A stretch of 64,000 bases of DNA from JAVVSR01 sp036654095 (GCA_036654095.1 JAVVSR010000010.1:1-64000); one strand, 5' to 3'. Numbered from the stretch's first letter, positions 33,236-42,232 are shown. Numbers and translations: made by a program. The notes: generated by a model not told the origin, from the letters alone.

Positions 33236-34420
33236 ATGGCACATATTTCATTGTATCGAAGATATCGTCCAGACACCTTTGATAAACTCATCGGTCAAAA
33301 ACATATCGTAAAAACATTAGTTAATCAAATTAATTCGGGCAATATTAGCCACGCTTATCTGTTCACCGGCACTAGAGGTACAGGGAAAACGTCTGTTGCG
33401 CGCATTTTTGCCAAAGCTATTAACTGCCTTAATCCATTAAATGGCTCTCCTTGCGGAAAGTGCGAGTGCTGCAATGAACTTTCAAATCCAAATAATATGG
33501 ATATTATTGAAATTGATGCCGCTTCAAATAATACCGTTGACGAAATTCGCGACCTTCGTGAAAAAGTTAAATATCCACCTGTAATTGGCAAATATAAAGT
33601 TTATATTATTGACGAAGTACATATGATGACGACCAGCGCGTTTAATGCGTTGCTTAAAACTTTGGAAGAACCGCCATCGCACGTAGTATTTATTTTGGCG
33701 ACGACAGATGTGCATAAGCTACCCGCGACTATTTTATCTCGCTGTATGAGGTTTGATTTTAAGCTGTTAAGCGTTGACGAACTTTCGCAAAACCTTAAAA
33801 TAATTTTTAATGACATTGGCAAAAAGTATGAAGATGAGGCTTTAAGTTTGATAGCGACAGCGGGCGAAGGCAGTGTTCGCGATAGTTTGTCGATTGCAGA
33901 TATGTGCTTATCGTTTTCAGATGAGGTCATTACCTATCGAGATGTTCTTGAGGTGCTTGGCGCAAGTGACCCGAATATTATTATTGGTCTTGTCGAAAAT
34001 CTTATCAATAAGGATACCTCGTCAGCTTTAAATACTGTTGACCGCCTTTCTAATTTGGGCAAAAATATTGCAATACTTGCTAAAGATATTTCGCATTATG
34101 TGCGTGATATTTTGTATATTAAGTACTGCGATAACTCGGCAGATTTGCTTAAACTTCCCAATGAAATTTACAGTAAACTTAAAGCTATTTCGGCGAAAGC
34201 TGATAGCGCTAGGTTACTATTTTTTATTGATTTATTTAATGGAATAAATGTGGAATTACGATATAGCACTCAGCCTAGGATTATGATTGAGGCTGCCGTA
34301 ATCCGCGCAACCACCGAAACGGGGCAAAAAGAGTTGGCCGATAGGCTAACTGTTGTTGAAACGAAAGTAAATCATATTCAAAGTAACTTGTTGGCTGAAA
34401 AAAAAACAATAAAACCGTGA
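33236..34420 (+). CDS. dnaX: DNA polymerase III gamma/tau subunit (short, gamma-like frame)
   Basis: 394 residues in the zero frame. It is the clamp-loader ATPase of the replicase. Motifs: HAYLFTGTRGTGKTSVARIF (Walker A), a four-Cys zinc module (CLNPLNGSPCGKCECC), IIDEVHMMTTSAFNALLKTL (Walker B), the SRC-like ATILSRCMRFDF, and sensor 2 GSVRDSLSIADM. The frame stops right after a run of nine A (34398-34406). In the -1 frame, translation would continue without a stop from 34399 to 34758, giving a ~507-residue tau. So the gene most likely makes gamma and tau by slippage. A simple homopolymer error would give the same picture, so the read data matter. Confidence 0.96.
   Translation: MAHISLYRRYRPDTFDKLIGQKHIVKTLVNQINSGNISHAYLFTGTRGTGKTSVARIFAKAINCLNPLNGSPCGKCECCNELSNPNNMDIIEIDAASNNTVDEIRDLREKVKYPPVIGKYKVYIIDEVHMMTTSAFNALLKTLEEPPSHVVFILATTDVHKLPATILSRCMRFDFKLLSVDELSQNLKIIFNDIGKKYEDEALSLIATAGEGSVRDSLSIADMCLSFSDEVITYRDVLEVLGASDPNIIIGLVENLINKDTSSALNTVDRLSNLGKNIAILAKDISHYVRDILYIKYCDNSADLLKLPNEIYSKLKAISAKADSARLLFFIDLFNGINVELRYSTQPRIMIEAAVIRATTETGQKELADRLTVVETKVNHIQSNLLAEKKTIKP
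34398..34406 (+). promoter_or_regulatory. A9 slippage site in dnaX
   Basis: Nine consecutive A. Zero frame reads GAA AAA AAA ACA and ends at TGA 34418. The -1 frame opens at 34399, just after a TGA at 34396-34398, and runs through the tau C-terminal domain. Thermus dnaX uses an A9 run for transcriptional slippage, and E. coli uses A-rich ribosomal frameshifting. Confidence 0.7.
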
Positions 34421-34758
34421 AAGAGTTTGATTTAGACGCGCATTCTTTGTGGACTTTTTGCCAAACCGAGCTTATTGGTAGCGATAAAAACTATGTCGTT
34501 GGAATTCCGATGAACAAGGCTAAAACTGCAAAATTTGTCGAAGATGACGTGTTGGCTGTGATTTTTGCTAAAGATACCGATGCAATTTTGGTTTCAATTA
34601 AAGAAAATTTGACTCAAATCGAAAGCAAATTGTTTGAGTTAACGGGCAAATCGTATCGTATAAAAATAGTAATCGATGCTGAATGCGACGACGAAAAAAC
34701 AGTTGTTCGGAACTTGAAAGAAGTGTTTGGAGAAAGTGATTTAAAAATTGTAAAATAG
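34417..34758 (+). CDS. dnaX: Tau C-terminal domain of dnaX (-1 frame)
   Basis: 113 residues if begun at GTG 34417, but there is no ribosome site there, and the frame is open back to 34399 inside the A9 run. The sequence (AHSLWTFCQTELIGSD, VEDDVLAVIFAKDTDA, NLTQIESKLFELTGKSYRIKI) has the pattern of the C-terminal domain of Gram-positive tau proteins, which contacts other replisome parts. It is therefore best read as the end of tau fused to DnaX by a -1 shift, not as a separate gene. It overlaps the gamma-like frame by four bases. Confidence 0.75.
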   Translation: MKEFDLDAHSLWTFCQTELIGSDKNYVVGIPMNKAKTAKFVEDDVLAVIFAKDTDAILVSIKENLTQIESKLFELTGKSYRIKIVIDAECDDEKTVVRNLKEVFGESDLKIVK

Positions 34759-34806
34759 TATTAAAGTAAATAAATTATGTTTTTTCAATATTAGGAGGTA
34801 TTTTAA

Positions 34807-35142
34807 ATGAGTAAAGGTTTTCAAGGTGGCGGGTTCGGCGGGGGCAATATGCAACAGCTTTTAAAACAAGCGCAAAAAATGCAACAGGATATGGCTAAAG
34901 CGCAGGAAGAACTTGCTTCAAAAGAAGTTGTTGGTAGCGCAGGCGGTATGGTTGATGTTACTTTGCTTGGCAATAAAACTGTCGCTTCAATTAAAATTAA
35001 ACCAGATGCAGTTGACCCTAACGATGTTGAAATGCTTGAAGATTTGATTATTGCCGCATTTAACGAAGCGTTGTCAAAGGTTGATGAACTTTCGCAAGAA
35101 GTGCTTGGTCCTATGGCAGGCGGTATGGGCGGGTTGCTTTAA
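34807..35142 (+). CDS. ybaB: YbaB/EbfC nucleoid-associated protein
   Basis: 111 residues, the usual size. It is a small dimeric DNA-binding protein, commonly encoded between dnaX and recR. Seen: an N-terminal Gly-rich stretch (GFQGGGFGGGN), then MQQLLKQAQKMQQDMAKAQEELA, the conserved GSAGGMVDVTLLGNKTVASIKI and DPNDVEMLEDLIIAAFNEAL. AGGAGG lies about eight bases before the ATG. Its stop overlaps the recR start by one base (TAATG). The role is probably in chromosome organisation or recombination, as for the family. Confidence 0.97.
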   Translation: MSKGFQGGGFGGGNMQQLLKQAQKMQQDMAKAQEELASKEVVGSAGGMVDVTLLGNKTVASIKIKPDAVDPNDVEMLEDLIIAAFNEALSKVDELSQEVLGPMAGGMGGLL

Positions 35143-35726
35143 TGAAATATATTGAGCCTCTAGCTAGGCTGATAAGTGAATTTACAAAGTTTGACGGGGT
35201 CGGCGAAAAAACGGCTGCAAGGTATGCGTATTCTATTTTGACGCGTAGTGAAGGCGAGGTTGAAAGTTTAATTGACGCTTTAAGAGAAGTTAAGAAGAAT
35301 GTTCGATTTTGTCCTATTTGTGGCAATTATACCGACTCGGATATTTGTGAATTATGTAGCACTCGCGACAAGTCAGTTATTTGTGTCGTTAAAGAACCTA
35401 AGGATATAAGCGCGCTTGAAAAAGTTAAGGATTATAGAGGTGTCTATCACGTGTTGCACGGCGTAATTAGCCCGATTGACCATATTGGACCCGACGACAT
35501 TAATATTAAGGGCTTGCTTTCGAGGTTAGACGGCGTTACTGAAGTTATCATTGCGACAAATCCTGATGTAGAGGGCGAGGCAACTGCGATGTATCTTGCT
35601 AGGCTTATTAAACCACTGGGCATTAAAGTCACGAGAATTGCGCGTGGATTGCCCGAGGGGAGTGTTATTGAGTACGCCGATGAAATGACTTTGACTACGG
35701 CGCTACGAACACGCATTGAGATGTAA
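35142..35726 (+). CDS. recR: Recombination protein RecR
   Basis: 194 residues, standard. It acts with RecF and RecO in RecA loading at gaps. Order of parts: helix-hairpin-helix (FTKFDGVGEKTAARYAYSIL), a four-Cys zinc finger (CPICGNYTDSDICELC), a Toprim domain (VCVVKEPKDISALEK, VIIATNPDVEGEATAMYLARLI), and the C-terminal PEGSVIEYADEMTLTTAL. It overlaps ybaB by one base, giving translational coupling. It is followed by a bidirectional terminator shared with galT. Confidence 0.98.
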   Translation: MKYIEPLARLISEFTKFDGVGEKTAARYAYSILTRSEGEVESLIDALREVKKNVRFCPICGNYTDSDICELCSTRDKSVICVVKEPKDISALEKVKDYRGVYHVLHGVISPIDHIGPDDINIKGLLSRLDGVTEVIIATNPDVEGEATAMYLARLIKPLGIKVTRIARGLPEGSVIEYADEMTLTTALRTRIEM

Positions 35727-35804
35727 TTTGATATAAAAGTTAAATATTAGGTAAAATATTTTAATTGTATAAAAAATCTTATATAAACTAAAAAAGCAAA
35801 AAAT

Positions 35805-35837
35805 AAAACGCGGTTAATTGTTTAACCGCGTTTTTTA
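35805..35837. terminator. Bidirectional terminator between recR and galT
   Basis: AAAACGCGGTTAA and TTAACCGCGTTTT form a perfect 13-bp stem around TTGT, with A-rich left and T-rich right flanks. It can serve both convergent transcripts. Confidence 0.95.
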
Positions 35838-35846
35838 ATTTTATAT

Positions 35847-37376
35847 TTATGATAAGAAAGAACAGCCACATTCTAATAAAAATTTATTAAATGCTTCTTG
35901 ACCTTTTTCGTTGTTTTTAAACACAGCGGTGGATTCTAAAATTCTGACGCAAGCATTATTAATGTAGTCAATGACATACTGCTCGACATCATCATCTTTT
36001 AAATTTGTTCCATAATCGTTTGCTAGTTGGGCTATCATTCCAAGATGTTTACTCATTGGGTGGCTAGGGTTTGCAAGCTCCTTAAAGTTTAGCGCCAATT
36101 TACCTGTTAAATAATCGCGAATGTTAAACGCTTCTTCTGCAAGCCTTCCGGGAAGTATAAATAAACCGCAAGCCTCAATAATACCGATACCTTCTTTTTT
36201 AATGTTGTGCAAATCTTCGGCAGGGTGGAAAATGCCATACGGATGTTCCTTGTCGGTGCGATTATTTCGCAATATAAGGTCGATTACATATTCGTTTTTG
36301 TCGTTAAACCGCACTATCGGTGTAATGGCATTATGTTGCTCCTTTGTTTTTGCGACAATATCTACCTTTTTATCGGTGTAGTTTGACCATTCGTTAATAA
36401 GGTGGCCAACCGCTACAAGTAAGTCATTTCTATCAAAGGCTTCTAATCTAATTACCGAATTATACCAGTCTACTATGCCTAGCTTTATTGTTGGAAAAGC
36501 AGGGTGCGCAAAATGTTTGCGTATTGGCGCTTTAAGTTCGGGCAACACTTTTGAACCACCTTGATAATGGTCATGCGATAATATGCTGCCTCCAACTATC
36601 GGCAACGCGGCGTTTGAGCCAATAAAATAATGTGGAAACAATTCAATAAAATCACACATTCTCTTAAACGCGTCAATATCGACCGTCATTGGACGATGCT
36701 CTTTCGACAAAGCAATACAATGATTTTCAAAATAAACGTACGGCGAAAATTGGAAGTGCCATTCCTCTCCATTCAACTCAATCGGTATGGTACGTAATGT
36801 TTGTCGGGGCGCCTTGGTTTCCGAGCCGCAAAAACCTACGTTCTCGGCGCATAACGCGCACTTGGGATATCCAATTTGAGGCGCTTTTTTAGCAAGTTCA
36901 ATTTGCTTAGGGTCTTTTTCGGGCTTTGCTAAATTAATGGTAATCATTAAATCGCCTTCAGGACGCTCAACCTTCCATTGCAAATTTTTATCAATATCAG
37001 CCATACGAATGTAATTGCTGTTTATAGATAGTTTATTTAAATAGTCTGTTGCGTTTTTAGTATTTAAAATAGCTAAATCCTCAAAAGTCGTTATTACTTG
37101 ATAGGGAGATGGCGTTAGAAAACTCATAATACGAGTTTCAAATTGCAATGCTTCCTCATTTTTACATAGCTTTTTTTCTATCGCGTACGAAACGGCAATA
37201 TCCAATAACTCCTGTAATGGACGATTTTTATCGCAGGCAATTTCAGCAGGCTCATCAACCTTTAATAAGTCAAGTAATTGATTGCGACAAAAAGTGGTGT
37301 TTTCATAATAAAAATCAAGGTTTTGACCAGCATAATATAAAAGTTCCTCGATAACTTGCGCGATTTTATTGTCCAT
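35847..37376 (-). CDS. galT: Galactose-1-phosphate uridylyltransferase (class II)
   Basis: 509 residues from the ATG at 37376 (GAGAGGAG upstream); the frame opens earlier at 37433. This length is that of the Bacillota GalT class, not the ~350-residue E. coli type. It moves UMP from UDP-glucose to galactose-1-phosphate (Leloir pathway). The catalytic HxH-Q type motif is seen in SILSHDHYQGGSK. Other landmarks: CALCAENVGF (Cys-rich), EWHFQFSPYVYFENHCIALS, and the end KFLLECGCSFL. It is divergent from galK, the previous step of the same pathway. No galE is in the window. Confidence 0.96.
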   Translation of the reverse strand: MDNKIAQVIEELLYYAGQNLDFYYENTTFCRNQLLDLLKVDEPAEIACDKNRPLQELLDIAVSYAIEKKLCKNEEALQFETRIMSFLTPSPYQVITTFEDLAILNTKNATDYLNKLSINSNYIRMADIDKNLQWKVERPEGDLMITINLAKPEKDPKQIELAKKAPQIGYPKCALCAENVGFCGSETKAPRQTLRTIPIELNGEEWHFQFSPYVYFENHCIALSKEHRPMTVDIDAFKRMCDFIELFPHYFIGSNAALPIVGGSILSHDHYQGGSKVLPELKAPIRKHFAHPAFPTIKLGIVDWYNSVIRLEAFDRNDLLVAVGHLINEWSNYTDKKVDIVAKTKEQHNAITPIVRFNDKNEYVIDLILRNNRTDKEHPYGIFHPAEDLHNIKKEGIGIIEACGLFILPGRLAEEAFNIRDYLTGKLALNFKELANPSHPMSKHLGMIAQLANDYGTNLKDDDVEQYVIDYINNACVRILESTAVFKNNEKGQEAFNKFLLECGCSFLS

Positions 37377-37458
37377 AGTAATACTAAAGCTCCTCTCTGT
37401 TATATGTATCTGAAATATAAATCTTAAGCACAAAAAAACACAATTTTATAAAACAATT

Positions 37459-37487
37459 TTAATATATTTCGCGTTCAGCTACATCAA
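37459..37487 (-). promoter_or_regulatory. Candidate promoter of galT
   Basis: Minus strand TTGATG, 17 bases, TATTAA. Confidence 0.5.
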
Positions 37488-37562
37488 CTTTATGTAAAAT
37501 ACGATTGTTTGTATTTATAAAACTTTATTTGCCATTATTAATCAAAAAAAAGTACGCATTAA

Positions 37563-37591
37563 TTGCGCTTTTAAATCTAATGTGATATAAT
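37563..37591 (+). promoter_or_regulatory. Promoter of galK
   Basis: TTGCGC, 17 bases, TATAAT. It faces away from the galT promoter in the 314-base divergent region, leaving about 75 bases between the two where a shared regulator could bind. The galK leader is ~93 AT-rich bases without visible structure. Confidence 0.7.
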
Positions 37592-37690
37592 AAAATTTAT
37601 AACTATTTTAAATATAATTTGCTATATTGTTTATTGTTTTAATTTATTTTATAGGATTTTTATTAATTAAGCAACAGAATAAGGGTATAT

Positions 37691-38953
37691 ATGAAAAATT
37701 TATTTAATGGAAACTTTATCCTAAATGCCAAAAATATCACAAATGCGGTGAACGGGCTATATGGCGACGACATAAGCGCGCAAGCCGATAGGTATCAAAA
37801 ACTTTATTTTGAGCATAAAGAAAGGTTTTCGGATAATGGTTTTTTTATTTCATCTTCGGGACGAATTGAAGTCATAGGCAATCATACTGACCACAACAAT
37901 GGCAAAGTGTTGACAGCTGCAATTTCTCTTGATACACTAGCTTTTGTGTCGCCATCATCTAATGATGAAGTTTGTATTGCGTCATGTGGATATCCTGTAT
38001 TTTGTGTAAGTCTTTCAAAATTGAACAAAATTGAAGGGGAAAAGGGCACAAGTCTTGCGCTTGTTAAGGGCGTTGCGAGGTGGTTTCAAGACCAAGGTTT
38101 TAAAATTGGTGGTTTTTCGGCAACAATGATAAGTAATGTGTTTAAAGGCGCGGGGGTTTCATCTTCGGCCTCTTTTGAGGTTCTTATTGCTGAAATTTTT
38201 AATGTACTTTACAACGACGGGAAAGTTACTAAAATGCAAAAAGCTATTGCGTCGCAATTTGCTGAAAATGAATATTTTGGAAAACCTTGCGGTTTAATGG
38301 ACCAGTCGGCTATCGCGCTTGGCGGCATATCTAAAATAGATTTTAAAGATATTGAAAATCCTATTGTGGAAAGTTTTAAGTGGCCGTTTGATAATGTGGA
38401 TATTATTATTGTAAATTGTGGTGGCGACCACAGCGATTTGACTGAAAACTACTCGGCAATTCGCTATGAAATGGAGTCTGTTGCAAAGTGTTTTAATCAA
38501 ACGACGTTGCGCGCTGTTGACAAATCCGACTTTTTTAAATGGCTGCCCGAATTACAAACTAAGGTTAGCGGACGGGCATTGCTTAGGGCGATGCACTACT
38601 ATGATGAAAATGAACGAATTGACGAGGCTGTTGAATGTATTGTCAATAAAAATTTGAACGGCCTTATGGAAGTAATACAGCGTAGTGGCGAAAGCAGTTA
38701 CACGTTGCTTCAAAATTGTTACGCCGAGTTTGATAAGTCGCAACGTATTCCACTTGCGCTTGCTTTGTCTAAGCGTCAAAATGGTGTTTTAGCGACAAGA
38801 GTTCACGGAGGCGGCTTTATGGGTACAATTCTCTCATTTGTTGAAAAAGCCTGTTCACAAAGCTATATTGATAATTTAAAGCCAGTTTTCGGTGAAGAAA
38901 ATATATTTAAATTAAATATTAGGGAAGACGGCGCAAAAGTTGTTAAAATTTAA
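37691..38953 (+). CDS. galK: Galactokinase
   Basis: 420 residues, slightly longer than the usual ~390. A GHMP kinase, it phosphorylates galactose with ATP. Signature SSGRIEVIGNHTDHNNGKVL near residue 60 (usually GRVNLIGEHTDYN; here IEVIGNHTDHN), the ATP-binding motif KGAGVSSSASFEV, and the third motif RVHGGGFMGTI. An Ile-Glu-Val variant of the signature occurs in a Clostridial subgroup, so another sugar kinase activity cannot be excluded. Only a weak ribosome site (AAGGG) is present. Divergent galT supports the galactose assignment. Confidence 0.93.
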   Translation: MKNLFNGNFILNAKNITNAVNGLYGDDISAQADRYQKLYFEHKERFSDNGFFISSSGRIEVIGNHTDHNNGKVLTAAISLDTLAFVSPSSNDEVCIASCGYPVFCVSLSKLNKIEGEKGTSLALVKGVARWFQDQGFKIGGFSATMISNVFKGAGVSSSASFEVLIAEIFNVLYNDGKVTKMQKAIASQFAENEYFGKPCGLMDQSAIALGGISKIDFKDIENPIVESFKWPFDNVDIIIVNCGGDHSDLTENYSAIRYEMESVAKCFNQTTLRAVDKSDFFKWLPELQTKVSGRALLRAMHYYDENERIDEAVECIVNKNLNGLMEVIQRSGESSYTLLQNCYAEFDKSQRIPLALALSKRQNGVLATRVHGGGFMGTILSFVEKACSQSYIDNLKPVFGEENIFKLNIREDGAKVVKI

Positions 38954-39078
38954 ACGTCTATTATGTTGATATGTTTAATGGAAATAATATAAATTATTAA
39001 ATTGTTTTACTAATTTAAATTTTTTTGTTTTTATATATTTTTAATTAATAATTATAAATACAAGCGTTGTTTATTTTT

Positions 39079-39108
39079 TTGAAAGTTGTAAATACAAGCG
39101 GTTAAAAT
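39079..39108 (+). promoter_or_regulatory. Candidate promoter of lgt-pncB
   Basis: TTGAAA, 18 bases, TAAAAT. A repeated word TAAATACAAGCG occurs around 39055 and 39089, the second copy inside the spacer. Confidence 0.45.
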
Positions 39109-39188
39109 ATCGTAGCAATAAAATCTTGCGATTTTAATTAAAACATCATAGAAAACGCATTTTGAATTTAATTTTAAACGGAGTGAGT

Positions 39189-40025
39189 ATGTTAAATTTT
39201 TTATTAATAAATCCTGTTGCTTTTGAAATTGGGAAAATTTCAGTGAAGTGGTATGGTATTATCCTTACTTCTGCTATGGTTTTAGGTTTATTTATTTTAA
39301 TGAAAATGTGTAAGAAAAAAGGTATTTCAAGCGATGATAGTTTGGAATTGTTTTTATGGCTAATACCAACTGCCGTTATCTTTGCAAGGTTGGTTTATGT
39401 AGTTGCAAATAATTCGACGTATGATTTTTTTCCGATTAAATCGTGGGATGATTTTATTAATGTTATCGCTATTTGGGATGGTGGCGTTACAATTTATGGC
39501 GGCATATTAGGCGGCATAATCGGTGGCCTTGTTTGGTGCAAACGCAAAAAGGTAAGCGTAGGCTTAATATTTGATATTTGCGTCCCGATTTTGTTGTTGT
39601 GTCAAAGTATTGGGCGTTGGGGAAACTTTTGCAATCAAGAGGCTTACGGCCAACTTGTAACTAATCCTAAGCTATTTACGCTTCCTTTCGCCGTGTTTAT
39701 CGAGGCAGAGGGCGCGTGGTTTCAAGCGACCTTTCTTTATGAATCAATTATAAACTTTTGTGGCTCGATGATGTTTTTCTTCTTTTGGAAAAAGATAAAA
39801 GTTGAAGGCATTTTTGCTCCGCTTTATCTGTCGTGGTACTGCTCGGTTAGGCTCATTATGGACTTTATGCGTGTCGACGGGTTGCTTGTAACAAAAATCA
39901 CGTGTTGTATAGTTATTCCTTTGGGGATTATTATCTGCATTCTGCATTACATTAAAGGTTTGAAAAAAATAGAACACGAGCGAGTACGTCTTGAAGTTCA
40001 GGCTATGCTCGACAATAACAACTAG
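39189..40025 (+). CDS. lgt: Prolipoprotein diacylglyceryl transferase
   Basis: 278 residues from the ATG preceded by GGAG; the frame opens at a TTG at 39162. It is a multi-pass membrane enzyme that attaches diacylglycerol to the lipobox Cys of prolipoproteins. Signature SIGRWGNFCNQEAYG (residues ~147-161) with the essential Arg and Asn residues, plus WYGIILTSAM near the N-terminus and the His/Tyr-containing YLSWYCSVRLIMDFMR near the C-terminus. Substrates in this window would be the lipoproteins at 44381, 55030 and 59922. The downstream pncB starts 7 bases after it. Confidence 0.97.
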   Translation: MLNFLLINPVAFEIGKISVKWYGIILTSAMVLGLFILMKMCKKKGISSDDSLELFLWLIPTAVIFARLVYVVANNSTYDFFPIKSWDDFINVIAIWDGGVTIYGGILGGIIGGLVWCKRKKVSVGLIFDICVPILLLCQSIGRWGNFCNQEAYGQLVTNPKLFTLPFAVFIEAEGAWFQATFLYESIINFCGSMMFFFFWKKIKVEGIFAPLYLSWYCSVRLIMDFMRVDGLLVTKITCCIVIPLGIIICILHYIKGLKKIEHERVRLEVQAMLDNNN

Positions 40026-40032
40026 AGGTACT

Positions 40033-41457
40033 ATGAGAAACTTAACACTTTTAACTGACTTTTATCAACTAACAATGATGAACGGCTACCAAAAATGCGG
40101 TATGGCCGACAATGTTGCCGTTTTTGATGTGTTTTATCGAGGCGGTAGTCATCTTAATTACGCTATGACAGCAGGTTTGCAACAAGTTGTCGAGTATATT
40201 AAGGACCTCAATTTCGGCGAGGAAGAACTTGCATATCTTCGTGGGCTTAATACCTTTGATGAGGAATTTTTAGGCGCATTAAAAACGCTTAAATTTACAG
40301 GGGATATTTATGCCGTTCCAGAGGGGACAATTATTTATCCGTACGAGCCGATATTGACTGTTAGAGCTCCACTTTTTCAGGCGCAATTAATTGAAACTGC
40401 GGTTCTTTGCATTATGAACCATCAAACTTTAATTGCAACGAAGGCAACAAGACTTAAGCAAAATACAAAGGCGCAAATTTTAGAATTTGGTCTGCGTCGC
40501 GCACAAGGCCCTGACGCTGGCATATATGGCGCTCGCGCAGCATATATCGGCGGTTGTCGTTCCACATCTAACGTAATGAGCGGCGCAATGTTTAACATTC
40601 CAGTTAAGGGGACGCACGCGCACAGTTGGGTTATGAGTTTCCCTGATGAGTTGACCGCATTTAGGGAATACGCAAGGATTTATCCCGTTGGTTGCTTGCT
40701 TTTAGTTGACACCTATGACACTTTAAAAAGCGGAGTTCCAAATGCTATTAAGGTTTTTGACGAGCTAACTGCCAAGGGATATAAGCCATTAGGTATTCGT
40801 CTTGACAGCGGCGACCTTGCATATCTTAGTATAGAAGCTCGAAAAATGTTGGATGATGCGGGTTACAAAGATGCTTTGATTTTCGCGTCGGGCGACATTG
40901 ATGAGGAAGTTTTGACAAGCCTTCGCGTTCAGGAAGCCAAAATTGACGTTTTCGGAATTGGAACGAAATTAATTACCAGTCACAGCAATCCTACATTAGG
41001 CGGCGTATATAAACTCTGCGCGATTGAGGAAAATGGCGTTATGGTACCTAAAATTAAGCTGTCTGACACGCCTGCTAAAATTACTAACCCTGGTATAAAG
41101 CGTTTGGTTAGAATTTACAATAAAAACAACTATGCCGTTGCCGATATAATCGCTTTAAAAGATGACGTTTTCGATACAACTAAACCACTTACAATTTATC
41201 ACCCCGAACAAATTTGGAAAAAAACAGTATTGGAAAACTATTCAATGCGCGATGTCATGGTTGATATTATTAAAGATGGCGAGGTCGTTTATAAATTTCC
41301 ATCACTTGAGGAAATCGCCACGCACGCAGACAATGGCTTGAAAGAGTTTTACCCCGAATATCTGCGCACGGTCAACCCGCAAGAGTACAAAGTCGACTTG
41401 TCAGATAATTTGTATGAACTTAAAAAACAACTTATGAAATCTCAAACCAATAAATAG
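40033..41457 (+). CDS. pncB: Nicotinate phosphoribosyltransferase
   Basis: 474 residues from the ATG with AGAGGT upstream. It makes nicotinate mononucleotide from nicotinate and PRPP in NAD salvage. Landmarks: LTDFYQLTMMNGYQ at the start, FDVFYRGG, EFGLRRAQGPDAG with the phosphorylated-His region further on (GTHAHSWVMSF), the PRPP-site DVFGIGTKLITS, and IRLDSGDLAYLS. Co-transcribed with lgt, with no functional link expected. A 112-base gap with an inverted repeat follows. Confidence 0.96.
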   Translation: MRNLTLLTDFYQLTMMNGYQKCGMADNVAVFDVFYRGGSHLNYAMTAGLQQVVEYIKDLNFGEEELAYLRGLNTFDEEFLGALKTLKFTGDIYAVPEGTIIYPYEPILTVRAPLFQAQLIETAVLCIMNHQTLIATKATRLKQNTKAQILEFGLRRAQGPDAGIYGARAAYIGGCRSTSNVMSGAMFNIPVKGTHAHSWVMSFPDELTAFREYARIYPVGCLLLVDTYDTLKSGVPNAIKVFDELTAKGYKPLGIRLDSGDLAYLSIEARKMLDDAGYKDALIFASGDIDEEVLTSLRVQEAKIDVFGIGTKLITSHSNPTLGGVYKLCAIEENGVMVPKIKLSDTPAKITNPGIKRLVRIYNKNNYAVADIIALKDDVFDTTKPLTIYHPEQIWKKTVLENYSMRDVMVDIIKDGEVVYKFPSLEEIATHADNGLKEFYPEYLRTVNPQEYKVDLSDNLYELKKQLMKSQTNK

Positions 41458-41520
41458 CCTTTCTTTATACATTTTACGACAAAGTACGCCTATTAACTAA
41501 ATATTATCGCATTGACTTTG

Positions 41521-41568
41521 AGGCCTCCTTGCTACACAATAGTATTGATATTGTTTGGAAGGAGGCCT
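41521..41568 (+). promoter_or_regulatory. Hairpin that buries the ribosome site of the DivIVA-like gene
   Basis: AGGCCTCCTT (41521-41530) is the exact reverse complement of AAGGAGGCCT (41559-41568), which holds the Shine-Dalgarno sequence. An inner stem ACAATA/TATTGT lies between. No T-run follows, so it is not a terminator. If transcription starts upstream (for example from pncB), the ribosome site is sequestered. If the TTGACT at 41513 is a -35, the repeat acts as DNA. Confidence 0.75.
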
Positions 41569-41569
41569 T

Positions 41570-42139
41570 ATGGCGCGCTTAAATAAAAAACAGTTTTTAC
41601 AATTTCCGCTAAAACGAAAGGGATATGGTAGAAATGAAGTCGATTGCTTTATTAAAACTCAACGAGATGACTATGACAAACGTTTTTTTGAACAACAACA
41701 GTGCTTTGACGAAATGAAAGCAGAAAATGAACGCTTGCATAAAGAAATTATAGTTTTTACTGAACGAGAAAATGAAATAAAAAAAGTTTTAGTTGCCGCC
41801 ACCGAAAAAGCTAGCGATATGTCGGCAGATTTAAAACTTCAGTACGCGCTTGAAATCGAACGCCTTAAAATATTTCAAGCTAAGTGGGCTAATTCGTATG
41901 AGGAAATTAGGGAAAGATATCACTTTGATAAGGACGCGCTTAATATGGAAAGCGTTGTCGCGAATACCTCGCTTGAAATTGAACGTCTTTTATATAAGGA
42001 TTTTGGCATAAAGCTGACACCAAATGGCAACGAGCCTGAAAAACAATTTAAGTCGGAATTGGAAAGGCTTGGAATTAATCAAGATGAGATTATCGGATTG
42101 GTTGCGGCGCTTAAAAAAGAAATTAAAGAAGTTTCATAA
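41570..42139 (+). CDS. DivIVA-domain coiled-coil protein
   Basis: 189 residues from the ATG with AAGGAGG upstream; a longer frame from 41555 would start inside the hairpin. The N-terminus FLQFPLKRKGYGRNEVDCFI is the DivIVA/GpsB membrane-targeting pattern (GYxxxEVDxFI). A long coiled coil follows (about 35-115, with heptad-like Glu/Lys/Leu) and then a less regular C-terminal part. DivIVA proteins mark curved membranes at poles or septa and organise division or growth. The exact role here is unknown. Translation is probably limited by the hairpin just upstream. Confidence 0.82.
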   Translation: MARLNKKQFLQFPLKRKGYGRNEVDCFIKTQRDDYDKRFFEQQQCFDEMKAENERLHKEIIVFTERENEIKKVLVAATEKASDMSADLKLQYALEIERLKIFQAKWANSYEEIRERYHFDKDALNMESVVANTSLEIERLLYKDFGIKLTPNGNEPEKQFKSELERLGINQDEIIGLVAALKKEIKEVS

Positions 42140-42232
42140 TTTACAAGTGCCAAATAGGCAATATTTTTGTAATAAATACTAATTTTTTTAGGTTAAGCGT
42201 TATATTAAAAATCGCGGAATTTAATTAATAGC

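Noticed and set aside
34417..34758. Independent 113-residue gene after dnaX
   Set aside because: No ribosome site, frame open back into the A9 run, and tau-like sequence; treated as the -1 frame end of dnaX.
37691..38953. galK as a non-galactose sugar kinase
   Set aside because: The signature is slightly altered, but divergent galT makes galactokinase the simplest reading.
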